Shown here piece after piece: positions 34,801 through 47,597 of a stretch of DNA of 64,000 bases. The notes under the pieces were generated by a model. That model was not told where the DNA came from. It made no database searches and worked only from the letters and a program-made list of their open reading frames with translations. The stretch covers positions 42,936,194 to 43,000,193 of the forward strand of contig CM064870.1 of NCBI GenBank assembly GCA_032719365.1, given 5' to 3'. Each line of letters begins with the position of its first letter. Position 1 is the stretch's first letter. Made by a program: the position numbers and the translations under genes. Source of the DNA: Prinsepia uniflora (Eukaryota; Streptophyta; Magnoliopsida; Rosales; Rosaceae).

Positions 34801-35564
34801 TTAAGTCAAACCTCAAATAAACTGGGTCATACGCCCGAAAGATATATCCAAAGATGAAAACCATTTCTCATTTCCAAAATACTTTCAAAATCAACCTTGA
34901 CTTCAATCAAGTCAAAGTTGTTCAACTAGAACTCGTCCCTGAATCTCGATTTCACGCATCTTAATGAAATCCCTTAAAATCGAAACTCAGCTCCTTGGTT
35001 TCACGCCTCTACGTGAAACCTCGAAATCACATAAAACACAAGCACATAATATACTCGGCCGAAGCGCAAACGTCATATAAAACAAAAATCTCGAACTACG
35101 CGCAATAAGGCATTTTCCTCTGAAATGCCAAAAAAATCATATTTAAATCACTTGCACTCATGGCATCTAAAAACATGTTCACAAAACCATATAAAACATT
35201 TACACATGCATCATATTTATAAATAAAAGTCCACTCACAGACCGTCCATGATGCGCCTCGATACACGTGCCATAAGCCTTTCTGGGCTAATCCGACCTCT
35301 TCGGATCATCCAGACCAGCCCAAAACATACTCAAAGGTTACTACCAACCTAGAAAAGTCCATATCAAGAACCCCTAACATTCTTGAAAAATTCAACGTGT
35401 CTTGGGCATGCTTCCGTAGGCTTTAAACCTCAATTTGACCAACCTAACAATCTCTGATCAACTAGAAACCACCACCATTGGATTCGTATCGTCGAAACCT
35501 TTCAAATGGACCTAGTCCTACCTTGAAATATGTACCCACGTGCCCCTACACGCGGGTCAAAGTG

Positions 35565-35740
35565 ACTGGTCAGTGTTGACCAAAAAGTCAACACTCACGT
35601 CAGCAAAGTCAACGCTGACGTCAGCGGCAACGGTCAAAGTCAGCGTTGACACTAACGTCAGTAGTGATGTCATCATTGCCATCTGACATCTAACAGGTGT
35701 CAGCTGACATGTCAGACCTGACATGATGATGTCCCTGTCT
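35565..35740. promoter_or_regulatory. Cluster of TGACG and TTGAC motifs in the LTR
   Basis: Within 175 bp there are many CGTCA/TGACG (as-1-like) and GTCAA/TTGAC (W-box core) motifs and the palindrome TGTCAGCTGACA near 35698. The same block recurs in the other LTRs (33720-33780, 43620-43690, 47615-47710). The motif types are known WRKY and TGA factor sites; regulation here is inferred. Confidence 0.4.
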
Positions 35741-36817
35741 TTTGTTCGGGTCGACCCGGATCTCTGACACCGGGTCACACAGATCCACGGACCCGACCCA
35801 ATCTGTTCTTCCAACTCTGACCACCATTTTCGTAGTCGTTGCTTCCAACATGATCGTCCAGGCCTACGTAATCGTTCTCTATGAGCAAAACTTAGAAAAG
35901 CAGCCTAGAAACTACTTGTTCGATTTGATCTTCACCACCAGTTTTTCCTCCATCGATAGCCCTCGATTCCGGACACCTCCTACCTTGAAAACCAGCCCAT
36001 TCAACTCATCTCAACCCCTAGAACCTACTAGGATCAACGAAATCTATCAACACACACCAAAACCCCATTTTCTAATTTTGAACCAAAATGGGCTTACGGT
36101 TTACCTTTTTCCCGCGACTCCGCCGCCGTCCACTGCGGTCCTCCACCTCATTGCCTTCACCATCTCACCCTCAGCCTCACTCTCAGTCTCACAGGGGTCC
36201 TCAAGAGATGAAGGTTTGTGAAAGTTGGGGTGGGTTATTATGTTTGGGTTTCGGGTGAGATCAAATGAAACAGAGAATGAAGGTGGGTGCGTGTATGTGT
36301 GTTTGTGGGCAATGGATGAGTGACAAAATATATGGGCCCCCTTAAGTGACAAACGGCACTCGTATCGTAAAATGTGCAATTGTACTCAAAACCTTCCGTG
36401 ACCCGTAACTTTCCCGCCGAATATCCGATTTTGACGTGCCATCTATCTACGAACTTGTATCAACTGACAGGACCCAAGTGAATCATCTCTGTGGCTGAAT
36501 CATCCAAGGTACAACCGTCCAACCAATTTACTGGTTTACCCTTTCTTCATTAAATTACCATAATGCCCCTAGTTGTTCTAGACCCATAACTAATTTGTAC
36601 GAACTCCAATTAATGCTTATCACCTGTCTACGAATTCAGTGTCTCGAGACCTATACAACAATCTTGGTAAAATGTGTAAAAAGTATGCCAAACAAAAAGT
36701 CAACTTTTGGCCTTATAACCAGGGGTAAAATCGCCATTCCCTTCAAAATTTTCCAGTTTTTCCTTTTTCAAATTTTCGGGTCGTCACAACCTTCCCTCCT
36801 TAAGGAATTTCGTCCCC

Positions 36818-37075
36818 GAAATTCGAATGTATCCTCTCAACAACCAAACGTAAAGAGCATCTTAGAACACAAGTGTATAACAGAGAATATTTACAAAGTA
36901 TCACGAAATCATGTAACATCAAAATTACTCTGAACCACCCTTTGCCTCATTGGATGGGATGTAACATCACAATTCCTCTCAACTATTCATCGTACTACTT
37001 CAAATTCGAATGTATCCTCTCAACAACCAAACGTAAAGAACAGCTAACAACACAAGTGTATAACATAGAATATTT
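36818..37075. repeat. Direct duplication inside the mini-element
   Basis: A block of about 75 bp starting AAATTCGAATGTATCC is present at 36818-36893 and again at 36999-37075, 181 bp apart, with few differences. Confidence 0.8.
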
Positions 37076-37352
37076 CCCATGCCAACGTATGGGCATCCCA
37101 TCCAGTCAACTGTAAACCATGCAACCACCTGTATGCATAGCCATCCAAAAGAAAAGTGGCTAATAACACCATGTCCTCCGAGGGACATCTCATGACTTCA
37201 AAAATTATTTCCGAACGAGTGATGGTGCCTGACTCACCATGAAACACAGTGGCTCCTAACCGCTGAGCTCTCTCAATATACGGGCCGTCTCTAACCCTTT
37301 CCTCGTCCCTCTCATCTTCAGGCCGTGCATGGGGCGCACGTCTCATAGGCAT
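37044..37352 (-). pseudogene. gag N-terminal fragment in the mini-element
   Basis: From the ATG at 37352 the frame reads MPMRRAPHARPEDERDEE, then YIERAQRLGATVF, VMRCPSEDMVLLATFLLDGYAYRWLHGL and GWDAHTLAWEIF, then loses similarity. It is colinear with the first 100 or so residues of the Tekay Gag at 58374 (RAQRLGATPF, LAAFLLEGGAYQWWHGL). The capsid core is cut short and no zinc knuckle remains. It could mark the packaging region rather than make a working protein. Confidence 0.75.
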
Positions 37353-37917
37353 GACGTAACAACAGAAATTAGTAACCCAATGCTCTGATACCAATTGACA
37401 GGACTCAAGTGAATCATCCCAGTGGCTGCATCATCCAAGGTACAGTTATCCAACCAATTTACTGGTTTACCCTTTCTTCATTAAATTACCATAATACCCC
37501 TAGTCGTTCTAAACCCCTAACTAATCCTTACGAACTCCAATTTCTACGTACCGCCTACCTACGGATTCAGTGTCTCGAGACCTGTACAACGGTCTTCGTA
37601 AAATGTGCAAAAATTATGCCAAACAAAATGTCAACTTTCGGCCTTATAGTTAGGGGCAAAATCGTCATTTCCTTCAAATTTTTCCGGTTTTTCCTTTTTC
37701 AAATTTCCGGGTCTTCACATCAACTCAATCTACATAACAGTCCTCGACCCTCATGTATTGGACCTACCGGTTCAAAAGTAAACTTTTTTCTCTCATCTAG
37801 GGGCAAAATCGCAATTTCACCCCGAACGTCTGATGATCCTTGACTAATCCCTGATTAGCCTCACTAATCCTCAGTTTAATCTTAATTAATCATAAAAATT
37901 TGGGACGGGTCATTACA

Positions 37918-40900
37918 ATATTCCTTCCTTTAAGAATTTCGTCCTCCAAATTCAAACTGACCAAATTGCACAATGAAACCGTGGAAATCCAATCCTGCCT
38001 CCAACTCGGGCACTCTCGTGTAAACGTACACGTCCCACACAAACCACACGTCGGCTCGTAAGTCTTACTCGAGACACCGACACTCGTTGACCTCACCTGT
38101 CACTCACTCTGGCAGGTCTGCTAAACTAAGCTAACATCATAGCCAGCTTTCAGCCTGATAACTCTTCTCACCTGAAAAACGAAGGTGACATTCTGCTCAG
38201 CATCCAATCCTACAAACATCTTCCAGATCTTATCGTAAAAATGGCACGAATCTCACCTCACAAACCATACTCAAATCTACCACATTTATCGACCTTGATA
38301 CTCACATCAGTCAACTCTCTCGTTTTCCCAAGCTCATGCTGACTCTCACTCGAGTCCCATCACTACATACCAATCTGAACCCGTCAGATACCTATTCATT
38401 CAATTACCATAACATGCCAGATTGACTTCGTATGGAAGCCAATCCTATCGACAACTATTGTGATTGGCTAGCAACTCCCGGCTCACTGCGCTTTTATTGC
38501 GCTACTCTAATCTCGACTTGTTATCGAGTCCTCACTTCGTACCTCATGTCGCTCAGCGACCTACACTGAAATCTTGACTCATCTCGAGTCCCAAATTGTC
38601 ATCTCACGTATCATGTTGATACACAATCGACATCTCACCCATCCTGATGTATCTGGACTCTATTGAATACTTGCCTCAGCAGGGATAGTCACATGCATAA
38701 TCACTAGGGTTCCTCTGGCCCACAAGGCCCTATGCTCTCGGCTCACATAATCATTAATCCCTCTCAATCCACTCTGTTTGAACACACAGTATTCAATGTC
38801 AAGTCAACATCACATCATGTCGGACCATGTCCGCTCATAGTCCTCATCGAACTGTGACCATCGGATCCAATCCGATCACCATCTCATGTCCATCTAGGAC
38901 TCTATATGTTAGACAAAACATTCATCCTCCCTGGTAACTCTCAACCCAAACATACTGGTTAACTATGGTCAATCCCATCCTCCAACATGCACTACTCCCC
39001 GGTGCACCCACATCATATCAATCATCAAGGCACTACTCCGGCCTACTCAAGGACTGCACTGTGGCAACGTCCATCCACATACTATTGTTCATGCCCCAAT
39101 CATCTGTCCTGACCAGACTTCACTATATCAATGTCCTCTCGAAGTCATCATGGTTCCCTCGCCAACAACACTCCAGAGATAATCCAGCCAGTTCACTAAC
39201 CATTCTCATTTCTTGGTTCGTTCCAAAGGTCAACCGATTCACGTCACTAAGACGAACAAGACTCGAACCTGTCGGTTACCTGTCATTGTCCAACAACACT
39301 CCATACAATTGCTCTAACCAAAGTAGTAACGACCCTGCCAACATCCTACTCGAGGGATCGACTATTCATCTCTTTTTGATCGGTACCCACTTATCATCCT
39401 CGTCTCATAATTATTAACATATCCAGCACATACTCATCCACCTATCCAAGGCAGAGGCTGGATAGTAATTTCGTCTTACCACGGGGTCGTTACAATACGA
39501 TTTTCCTCTGTTCCTAGCTTAGCATAATCAGGAATACGATTCTCCCTGATAACGACCAGACTTTGGTTCATAGGGTCTTATACCCTCTTGAACCCTTTTC
39601 ACTATCATATCACTCTTCGTCATCCCACATAGGGAAGAATCATGGATGATCCAAGATGATAACATCAAAATTCATCCTATGTCATCCTGTGGCACCAAGC
39701 ACTATCCGCTAAAGAGCAGAAATGAGAAGTCTCCCTCATCGACCTCGGAGTACCAATCTCCAATGCGGAATCAAGCACTCTTCTCATTGTCTCAATCACA
39801 ACTTTTCTTGATTTCGAAGTTCCAATCATGTTGGAACCATACCTATCTTTCAAAACTAGTGAACTCAATCCCCAAACGAGCATCCTCAAGCACTATAAAC
39901 AATTATGTGTCATGTCCATCTTGGACACACCCTAGTGATTTTGTCTCAACAATAAGATTTCTCCTCAAACAAGTTTATATGAAACTCAGGAGGTATGGTC
40001 ACCCGTCATCGACCAAAACCAATTTGCAATGGACTCTAAAGTCCTCAACTCAGATCTCACAGGATCACCCATCCCGAGGTGAGAACTCCGAGGAAAAGAA
40101 TGTGTATTTATTAGCAGTTGGTTCCAAACCAACTCTCTGAATGTGATAACCACCACTCTTGCAACAACACATCGGGAAACTCCAGTACAACCCGAAACTC
40201 ACTCCAAGATTGCTGAGCTAACTGGGGGCATCACACACGTGTCCCCCGTCCCTCAAGACAGTTCAGTCGTATTCTCCCGGCCTCCAAGCCGTCACTCACG
40301 TAGACATCGACCACATTTCCGTAAACTTTCAACCATAGTATTTGACTTACCTGTCTGATTATACCATTTATGCACATCCAAAAGGATGTCATGCATCATT
40401 ATTTGATCCTCACGTTTCAACCTTTATGGTTACTCCTGCACCTACACTCGTGTAATCCGTCCAAAACGAGCTAGGGTACCTATCACTAATCCAGGTATAC
40501 CCAATGCCTCGCACTAAGCCACTCGGGATCCTCTCTGCCCCGCTTAGTGCCCACCAAACTCACATGTTTTCCACTCTAGGGCACGTCTACCATCTCGGTG
40601 ACAATCCAAACCATCATTGGCACTTAGACACACACAGTGTCATTCCGAACCATTCGATCACTATTGGATTCCATCCAACACATCTCTGGCATCTTCCACT
40701 CATCTCAATCACCTCCACGGAGGTAGTACGACACAATCGCCAATATCCAAAACTCAACATCTCGGTATGTGATCGCACTCAGACGTAACAGAGTCGAATC
40801 CAGAAATCTCTGCTCGCACTGAGCGACACTCACACACCTCCGTATCATCGTCATGACTGGCGAATTTCGATCATCTCAATCGTCACTGTAACCTGAGCCT

Positions 40901-41890
40901 ATCCAACTCGATAAGACTCGTCCACATTAATCGATAACAACGTCTGTCACAACCACGCACAAACCGATCCCATAAACACTTCGCTAGCGAGACTTCATAC
41001 TCATGCGGTCAACTCACCGTAGGCACCAACCGCTCAACACATAATATCCGTGATCGGTCCACCTCAGGATTCGATTCACAAGTACCACACTCTTGGGAAC
41101 TTTTCCAATTAATCTCAAACTAGGGTTATCATGAACCTGGTTGCTCACTGCAACACGTCTATCCTGACTGATCCATCGTTCTCGACTCTAAAAATAATCA
41201 TACTCTGATTTTAGTACACAACCAACCAGTAACCACGATCCAAGGATTTCATCCTCTCGTAACTCTACGGCTTCCAGCCGCTGGGCCCATAGGAACTTGG
41301 CACGGAGTAGGGCCATACTATACCTTCTTAACCACGACATGGCATACCACACAACATCTTACTGTAGCATCCTCTGCAATCAAAATCCCTCTGGGATTCA
41401 ACACACTGAAACATGGCATCTCATGCCAAATGGGATCAAATGTTCCTATTCCCAACAGTCTAAAATAGGGCCATCCACGACCTCCACTGATACTACTTGA
41501 CACAATCCCGTATCTGAAATGACCGCTCAACGGTCCCGACTCCCCAAGTAATCATACAGGGACAACTGGCAAACAAGGTCCCATCTACTAGTAACACTAC
41601 GGCTCTACAAGGTCCCATCCACTAGTAACACTACGGCTCTAAGCCGTTGGATTCACATGTACATTGATCCTACTCGGAATCAAACCTCACCAAAACACGA
41701 CATCTTGTGCCAATCGAACCCTAAACTATCACACCACGTGCCAAACATAACCTAACTAGAGTTCGATTCCACTGAATCCTCATACTCTCACCTTAACTAT
41801 AAGGTTGATGACAGGTTGTTACCATTGCAGAAATGTCACATCCAGAACATGCACGTCACTCTAAGAGCAACTCATGCTCTGACACCACCT
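37918..41890 (-). other. Non-coding internal domain of the level 2 LARD, 3.97 kb
   Basis: No gag or pol frame is visible on either strand; the longest frames (for example 39646-40140 plus) have no domain. The start (minus strand, 41843-41801) carries the leader GGATGTGACATTTC, then AACCTGTCATCAACCT, shared with two other LARDs. CA-rich composition on the plus strand matches the GT-rich 9109-11320. A CGGGGTCGTTACA near 39483-39495 resembles an LTR start and may mark an old scar. Confidence 0.6.
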
Positions 41891-44640
41891 TGACAGGACC
41901 CGTCCTAATCCCCCTGGATTATCGTGGGACATGCCTGCTCCCATCTGACACCCCGTGTCAGACCAAGGATAAAATCGTCACCCGCTCGGGTCCATCAGTG
42001 TACGCCAGGATCAGTGGTGGCATGTGATGTCTCAATCTCTACTACAGCCCACATCCGTTATCAACCTGAAGGGTATTAAAACCATAAAAGCTGTGTGTGG
42101 ACAAAACAACAGTTTATAAAATCATTTATCGAAAAGACATTTGTACCCTTCATGCAAAAGCATGCATGCATCATAAAATAGTTATTTCAATTACTTCCTC
42201 GGAAGCAAGACGTATTTCTTCCCAAATCAAAACACAGTGAAAAATGCTTCTCAATGGAAGCCAGTACCTCAGTAGGGTCTCAGCCCAAAACAAGATCATA
42301 GAAGATAAGTACGGGGCTTAGCCCAAACAAAAAACACTTAAAGAACCTTAGCCCAAATCATAGAAAACGTGGGAACACATCCCATCCTCAATGTCAGTCA
42401 CGATTCTAATCCTAGCACATGTGTAAATAGCTCAGGACCGCTCACAATCCCAGCATGTAGCCGTGAACACATCACTCACCGCGACCGTCTCTAGATCATC
42501 ACGAACACATCGTCGATCGATCATAGAGGATAACATCAGCACTCCTAAGTCGAGCCTCTCTCGATCATTGCTTCCCGCGGCTACTCGACAACAGGCAGTG
42601 CATCGTGACCTCTCTAGAAGGAACACATCTGCAGGTTGGACGCGAGCGTCATATCATCCGGGACTCAAACCCAAATGCCATCATGAACATGGCCTCAAGC
42701 ACCGAACATCACCAAATGGGTCACAGCCCGAAATTCAGTGTCCCGTGACACTTCATATCCTAGGATTCCTCGAATCTTATAAAATTCACAACTGGGTCTC
42801 ACGCCTGAAATATCTGTCATAAAACTCATGATTGGGTCACCGCCCGACTTATCTCGCGTTTGACCGTACTCTAAGTCAAACCTCAAATAACCAGGGTCAT
42901 ATGCCAGAAAGATGTTTCCAAAGCTGAAAATCATTTCTCACTTCCAAAATACTTTCAAAATCACCCTTGACTTCAATCAAGTCAAGGTCGTTCAATTGGG
43001 ACTCATGCCCGAATCTTAATTTCACGCATCTCCGTGTAATCCCTTAAAATTGTAACTCAGTTCCTCGGTTTCACGCCTCTCTGTGAAACCTCATAATCCC
43101 ATAAAACACAAGCACGTTGTATACTCGGTCGAGCCCCAAACATCAAATAAAATAGAAATCTTGAACTGCGTGCAATAACTCATTTTCCTCCGAAAATACC
43201 AAACAATTCATATTTAAATCACATAAATGCGTGGCATATCAAAACATGTTCATAAAAACATATAAAACATTTATGCATGCATCATATTTATAAAACAAAG
43301 TCCACTCACAGATCGTCCATGTTGCGTCTCGATACGCATGCCATAAGCCTCTTTGGACTAATCTGACCTCTCCGGGTGATCCGAACCTGTCCAAAACGTA
43401 CTCAAAAGTTACTATCAACCTAGACAAGTCCATATCAAGAACCCCAAACATTCCTGAAAATGTCAACGTGTCCCAGACATGCTTTCCTAGACTTTAAACC
43501 TCAATTTGACCAACCTAACGATCTCTGATCAACCCGAAACCACCACCATTAGATTCGTATCATTCAAACCTTTAAAATGGTCCTAGTCCCACCTCGAAAT
43601 ATGTGCACACGTGCCCCCCACACGACGTCAGCGGTCAATGGTCAAAGTCAACGCTGACATCTAACAAGTGTCAGCTGACATGTCAGACCTAACACGATGA
43701 CGTCTCTGTCCTCTGTCCGGATCGATCTGGATCTCTGCAACCGGGTCACGCAGACCCACAAACTCGACCCGATCTATTCTTTCAACTCTGACCACCATTT
43801 TCGAAGCTGTTGCTTCTAGCATGATATTCCAGTCCTAAGCAATCAATCTCTGTGAACAAAACTTAGAAAAACAGCCTAGAAACTACTTGTTCGATTTGAT
43901 CTTCACGACCCAGTTTTTCCTCCATCGATAGCCCTCGATTCCGGCCACCTCCTGCCTTGAAAACCAGACCATTGAACTCGTCTCAATCCGCAGAACCTGC
44001 TAGGATCAACCAAATCGATCAACACACGCCCTCCCCATTTTCCAATTTTGAACCAAAACGGGCTTACAGTTTACCTTTTTCCCGCGACTCCACCGCCGTC
44101 CACCGTGGTCCTGTCAACTCATTGCCGTCACCGTCTCACTCTCAGCCTCACCCTCAGTCTCACAGGGGTCCTCAAGAGATGAAGGTTTGTGAAGGTTGGG
44201 GTGGGTTATGGTGTTTGGATTTCAAGTGAGATAAAATGAAACAGAGAAGGGGATGGGTGCATGTATGTGTGTTTGTGGGCAATGAATGAGTGACACTTGT
44301 CACTCATCCATTGTGCCTAGAAAAATATTTGGGCCCCACTAAGTGACAAACGGCACTCGTCTTGTAAAACGTGCAATGATACCCAAAACCTTAGTGACCC
44401 GTAACTTTCCCGTCAAATTTCCAATTTCGACGTGCTGCTTGTCTGTTTGTTTGTATTGACTAGATCTACATAACGATTCTTGGCCTTCGTGCATTGGACC
44501 TCCTACTTCAAAAGTCAACTTTTTACCCTCTAAGGGTAAAATTGTAATTTCACCCCGAACGTTCGATGATCCTCGACTAATCCCTAATTAGCCTCACTAA
44601 TCCTCGATTTAATCTTAATTAATCATAAAATTTTGGGACT
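41891..44640 (-). repeat. 5' LTR of the level 2 LARD
   Basis: It ends CCTGTCA at 41891 (minus strand) and reaches 44640, with its first ten bases displaced to 47612-47603 by the insertion of the next element. A TATAAATA on the minus strand lies near 43286-43293, next to ATGCATGCAT. The primer-site remnant follows at 41890. Length without the insertion is 2760 bp. Confidence 0.85.
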
Positions 44641-44732
44641 TGACACGACCCATCCCAATCCCCCCCCGGGATTAACGTGGAATGTGTCATGCTTCTGTCT
44701 GACACGAAGTGTAAGACAAGAGATAATACGTA

Positions 44733-45507
44733 CCGGGGTTTGACTTCAGCCGCTCACTGTAGAACCAGTGACCGGTTCTAATTCTAATTCCAACCATCCA
44801 CACGGTCATCCATGACCTCAGCTGCTCTTTGCAGCACCAGTTCCAATCCATCAGTCATCATCCTGGGTTCGACTCGACAATCCACCCCGACTTCGGAAAG
44901 TCGTCCAATCCGTAACAACTATGGACTCACAATTCTAATTCATCAATCACAACTAAAGTTCACCTTTCCAGTCCATCCATCAAAATTTAGGGTTCCATAA
45001 TCACACCCTAGGGTTCCTCTGAACCCAACTGCTCTCTGCAATAAATCCGCAATCCGACTGACCCCGTGGTCCTGACATCGTATGAATGTCACTCCAATCA
45101 TACCATCAACTCAACTGTGGTTTCACCATTAAGGTCATCAGTTAACTTCGAAGTACTAACATTCCTCACACTAGTAATCACCACTAGGGTTCACATTCTC
45201 AGACCATTACCCAAATGGGGTTCCCCGAACCCAACTACCCTTAGCAGCACCACAAACTAACGTCACATGACCAAACCAACGTTCCCCAATTAACAATTTG
45301 TCACATAAAACCCCACTTGGGTCAAATCACACTAACGCGAGGTGCATCGGGCCAATCACACACTATTCACTATTCAATCCCAAAAACTATCAAGCCAGCA
45401 TCCTACTATCAGGTTGATGACGGGCTGACCAAATAGAGACATCACATCCTCGACCTGCGCGTACCACAAGAACTACTGAATAACGACAACCTCGCTCTGA
45501 TACCACT
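44733..45507 (-). other. Internal remnant of the level 3 element
   Basis: Non-coding. It carries the primer site next to the LTR and the shared leader (GGATGTGATGTCTC at 45450-45437, CGTCATCAACCTG at 45423-45411). It has repeated CAACTGCTCTCTGCA-like blocks (44820, 45025, 45235), roughly 200 bp apart. No domain is seen. Confidence 0.55.
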
Positions 45508-47597
45508 TGACACGACCCATTCCAATCCCCCCCCAGAATTAACGTGGAATGTGTCATGCTCCTGTCTGACACGGAGTGTTAGCCAAGAGATAATACGTAC
45601 CTCAACCCATACGGGGCTCCCAGAGCGCGCCAGGATCGGTGAAGGAGTGCGATGTCTCGATCTTCGCTACAGCCCGCATCCGTGATCAACCTGAAGGGCA
45701 TTAAAACCATTCAGAACTATGAGTGGACGAAAATCAATGAGTTCATAAAAGTACGATTCATAAAAATAAATTATGCCCTTCACTAAAAAGTATGCATGCA
45801 TCGTGAAATCAGTAATCAAAACATTTACTCAATAAACCATTAGGGACATAGCTCAAAAATCGTAACTCGAAACCACGTGTGAGAACTCAGCCCAAAACTG
45901 TAGAATACCAAAATCCGTAAATCCAAAACCAAGTGGGCCACTGCCCAAATCCATAACCACAAATCCACAAAGACAGAAATACCATTCCATGATCCCAACA
46001 ATCCATATTTACCATATAACCATCCTCGGCATCCTAGATGCCTAGCGTCCCAGACGCTTGTTGTCCCAGACTTCATATCTCATGATAATAAACAACGTGT
46101 GCTACCCGGGGTCTCTCTGGTTCAATATCTCTGACATCCTAGATGTCTGACATCCCATAAATCTAATCATAGCATTCCTGCTCCTGAGTCACTATACGGT
46201 CCGGTAGCTCCGTATAATGACCCCTAGCAGGCAATGCACCGTGACATCCCCAGTGTCCCAGCCACCAAGAGGAGACCATCACTTATCGTCGTATCAAGAT
46301 GGTATATGGAAAACAGTTTTACAAAGTCATTTCAAAGCATCTCAATGGGCCCTGTCCGAAATTCATATAAAACATAACAATCAATTTAGGGTCCCTAACC
46401 CGAAATCACGTTTACGAAACATAGGGTCTCAGACCCGAAATCATATTTATAAAACTGAACTGGGCCTCATGCCCGATTTGTAAGCCAATGGGCCCTGACC
46501 CGATCACATAATTAAAAAGGGTCTCCAACTGATTTCGTAAACCAACTGGGTCCCTGGCCCGATCACATAATTCAAATGGGTCTCATGCCCAAGTTCATCT
46601 TTCCAAAACCAAAACCATACCACAGAATCATTATTAAATTCACATTCACATAGCAATAGTATAAACTCGTAAACCTCGAAATACGTGTAAACATGGGTTT
46701 ACCTCGAAATATGTGCAATCGTATAATCCACCAGTGCCACAATCATCATCATAGAAATCACGTATATAAAACATATAAAATAGTTATGCATGCATCACAG
46801 TTTAGAAAATGAAGTCCACTCACAGACCGTCCTACGTTGTCACCTCGATACGCGTGTCATAAGCCTTCCCGAGCCCCACCACTATCACCGGGACTTCCAA
46901 GCCTTTCAAACAAATGTTTGAACCGACCATACTTCTACCGTCGGTTTTCCAAGATTCCGGCCACCAATGGCCTCCATTCCAATTTCACTAGTCTCCTAGA
47001 AACCTTACATGGATTCTCCGGCCACTGTCCACAACGGTGCAAGCCGTGGCCACCATTCTTCTCGTCTCACCTCCCTCACTCACTTTCATTCATATCTCAA
47101 GCCAAAAAAATGAATATTGAAGGGGCTATGGACATGGGTTTGCACGGGTTTAGTTTAGGGATAAATGAAAATGGTCGATCGTGATGGTGGAAGGAAAATA
47201 TCCATCATGTGGGGAAATGGGCCAATCAGATGGGTGACACTTGTCACTCATCTGGAGGTTCCTTCCAGAAACTTCACAATCAACATCTGCCACATGTCTC
47301 TGATTCTCGATTTTCGTGTAATAGTGCCATTTTTTGTTTTAGACTTATAACTTCTTTGTTGAACCTCCGATTTCGACGTGCCGCCTTTCTACGGACTTGT
47401 AACGTCCCGATCTACGTCACAGTCATTGGACCTCATACGTTTGACTCTCCGAGTCAAAAGTTAACATTTGCCCACTCTCAAGGGTAAAACGGTCATTTTG
47501 CACATTCCACCCGATTTCTCTCAACTAATCCCCGATCAGTCATTCTAAACCATAATTAATTAATATATAATCCTGATATTCGGGACGGGTCGTTACA
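45508..47597 (-). repeat. 5' LTR of the level 3 element, 2090 bp
   Basis: It starts TGTAACGACCCGTCCCG at 47597 and ends GTCGTGTCA at 45508. It has two ATGCATGCAT sites (45792, 46787) and repeated GGGTCTCAGACCCGAAA-type modules at about 46340-46600. It is a shorter subfamily than the other LTRs here. Confidence 0.85.

Larger units (their letters stand above)
36465..37719 (-). mobile_element. 1255 bp gag-only mini-retrotransposon with TCAAC duplication
   Basis: Two LTRs of 324 bp (36465-36788 and 37396-37719), roughly 86% alike by eye, flank 607 bp. The primer site ATTGGTATCAGAGC follows the 5' LTR, and GGACGAAATTCCTTAAGGAGG precedes the 3' LTR. Perfect TCAAC copies lie at 36460-36464 and 37720-37724. 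It is inserted in the 3' LTR of the level 2 LARD. The size fits a TRIM, but it keeps a gag start. Confidence 0.9.
33781..37917 (-). repeat. 3' LTR of the level 2 LARD, interrupted
   Basis: It starts TGTAATGACCCG at 37917 and ends GTCATGTCA at 33781, about 2.88 kb without the 1255 bp insertion at 36465-37719. It contains a TATAAATA on the minus strand near 35214-35221, and a TGACG/TTGAC-rich block at 35560-35740. The GGTCTCAGCCCAAA module repeats at about 34170-34285. Confidence 0.85.
44641..47597 (-). mobile_element. LARD-type element (level 3) with GGACT duplication
   Basis: The 5' LTR (47597-45508), primer site AGTGGTATCAGAGCG, a short internal remnant (45507-44733) and only the last 92 bp of the 3' LTR (44732-44641) are present. 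GGACT occurs at 44636-44640 and 47598-47602. The two LTR ends match until CGTACC and then part, which shows a deletion removing most of the 3' LTR and the 3' internal part. Confidence 0.85.
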
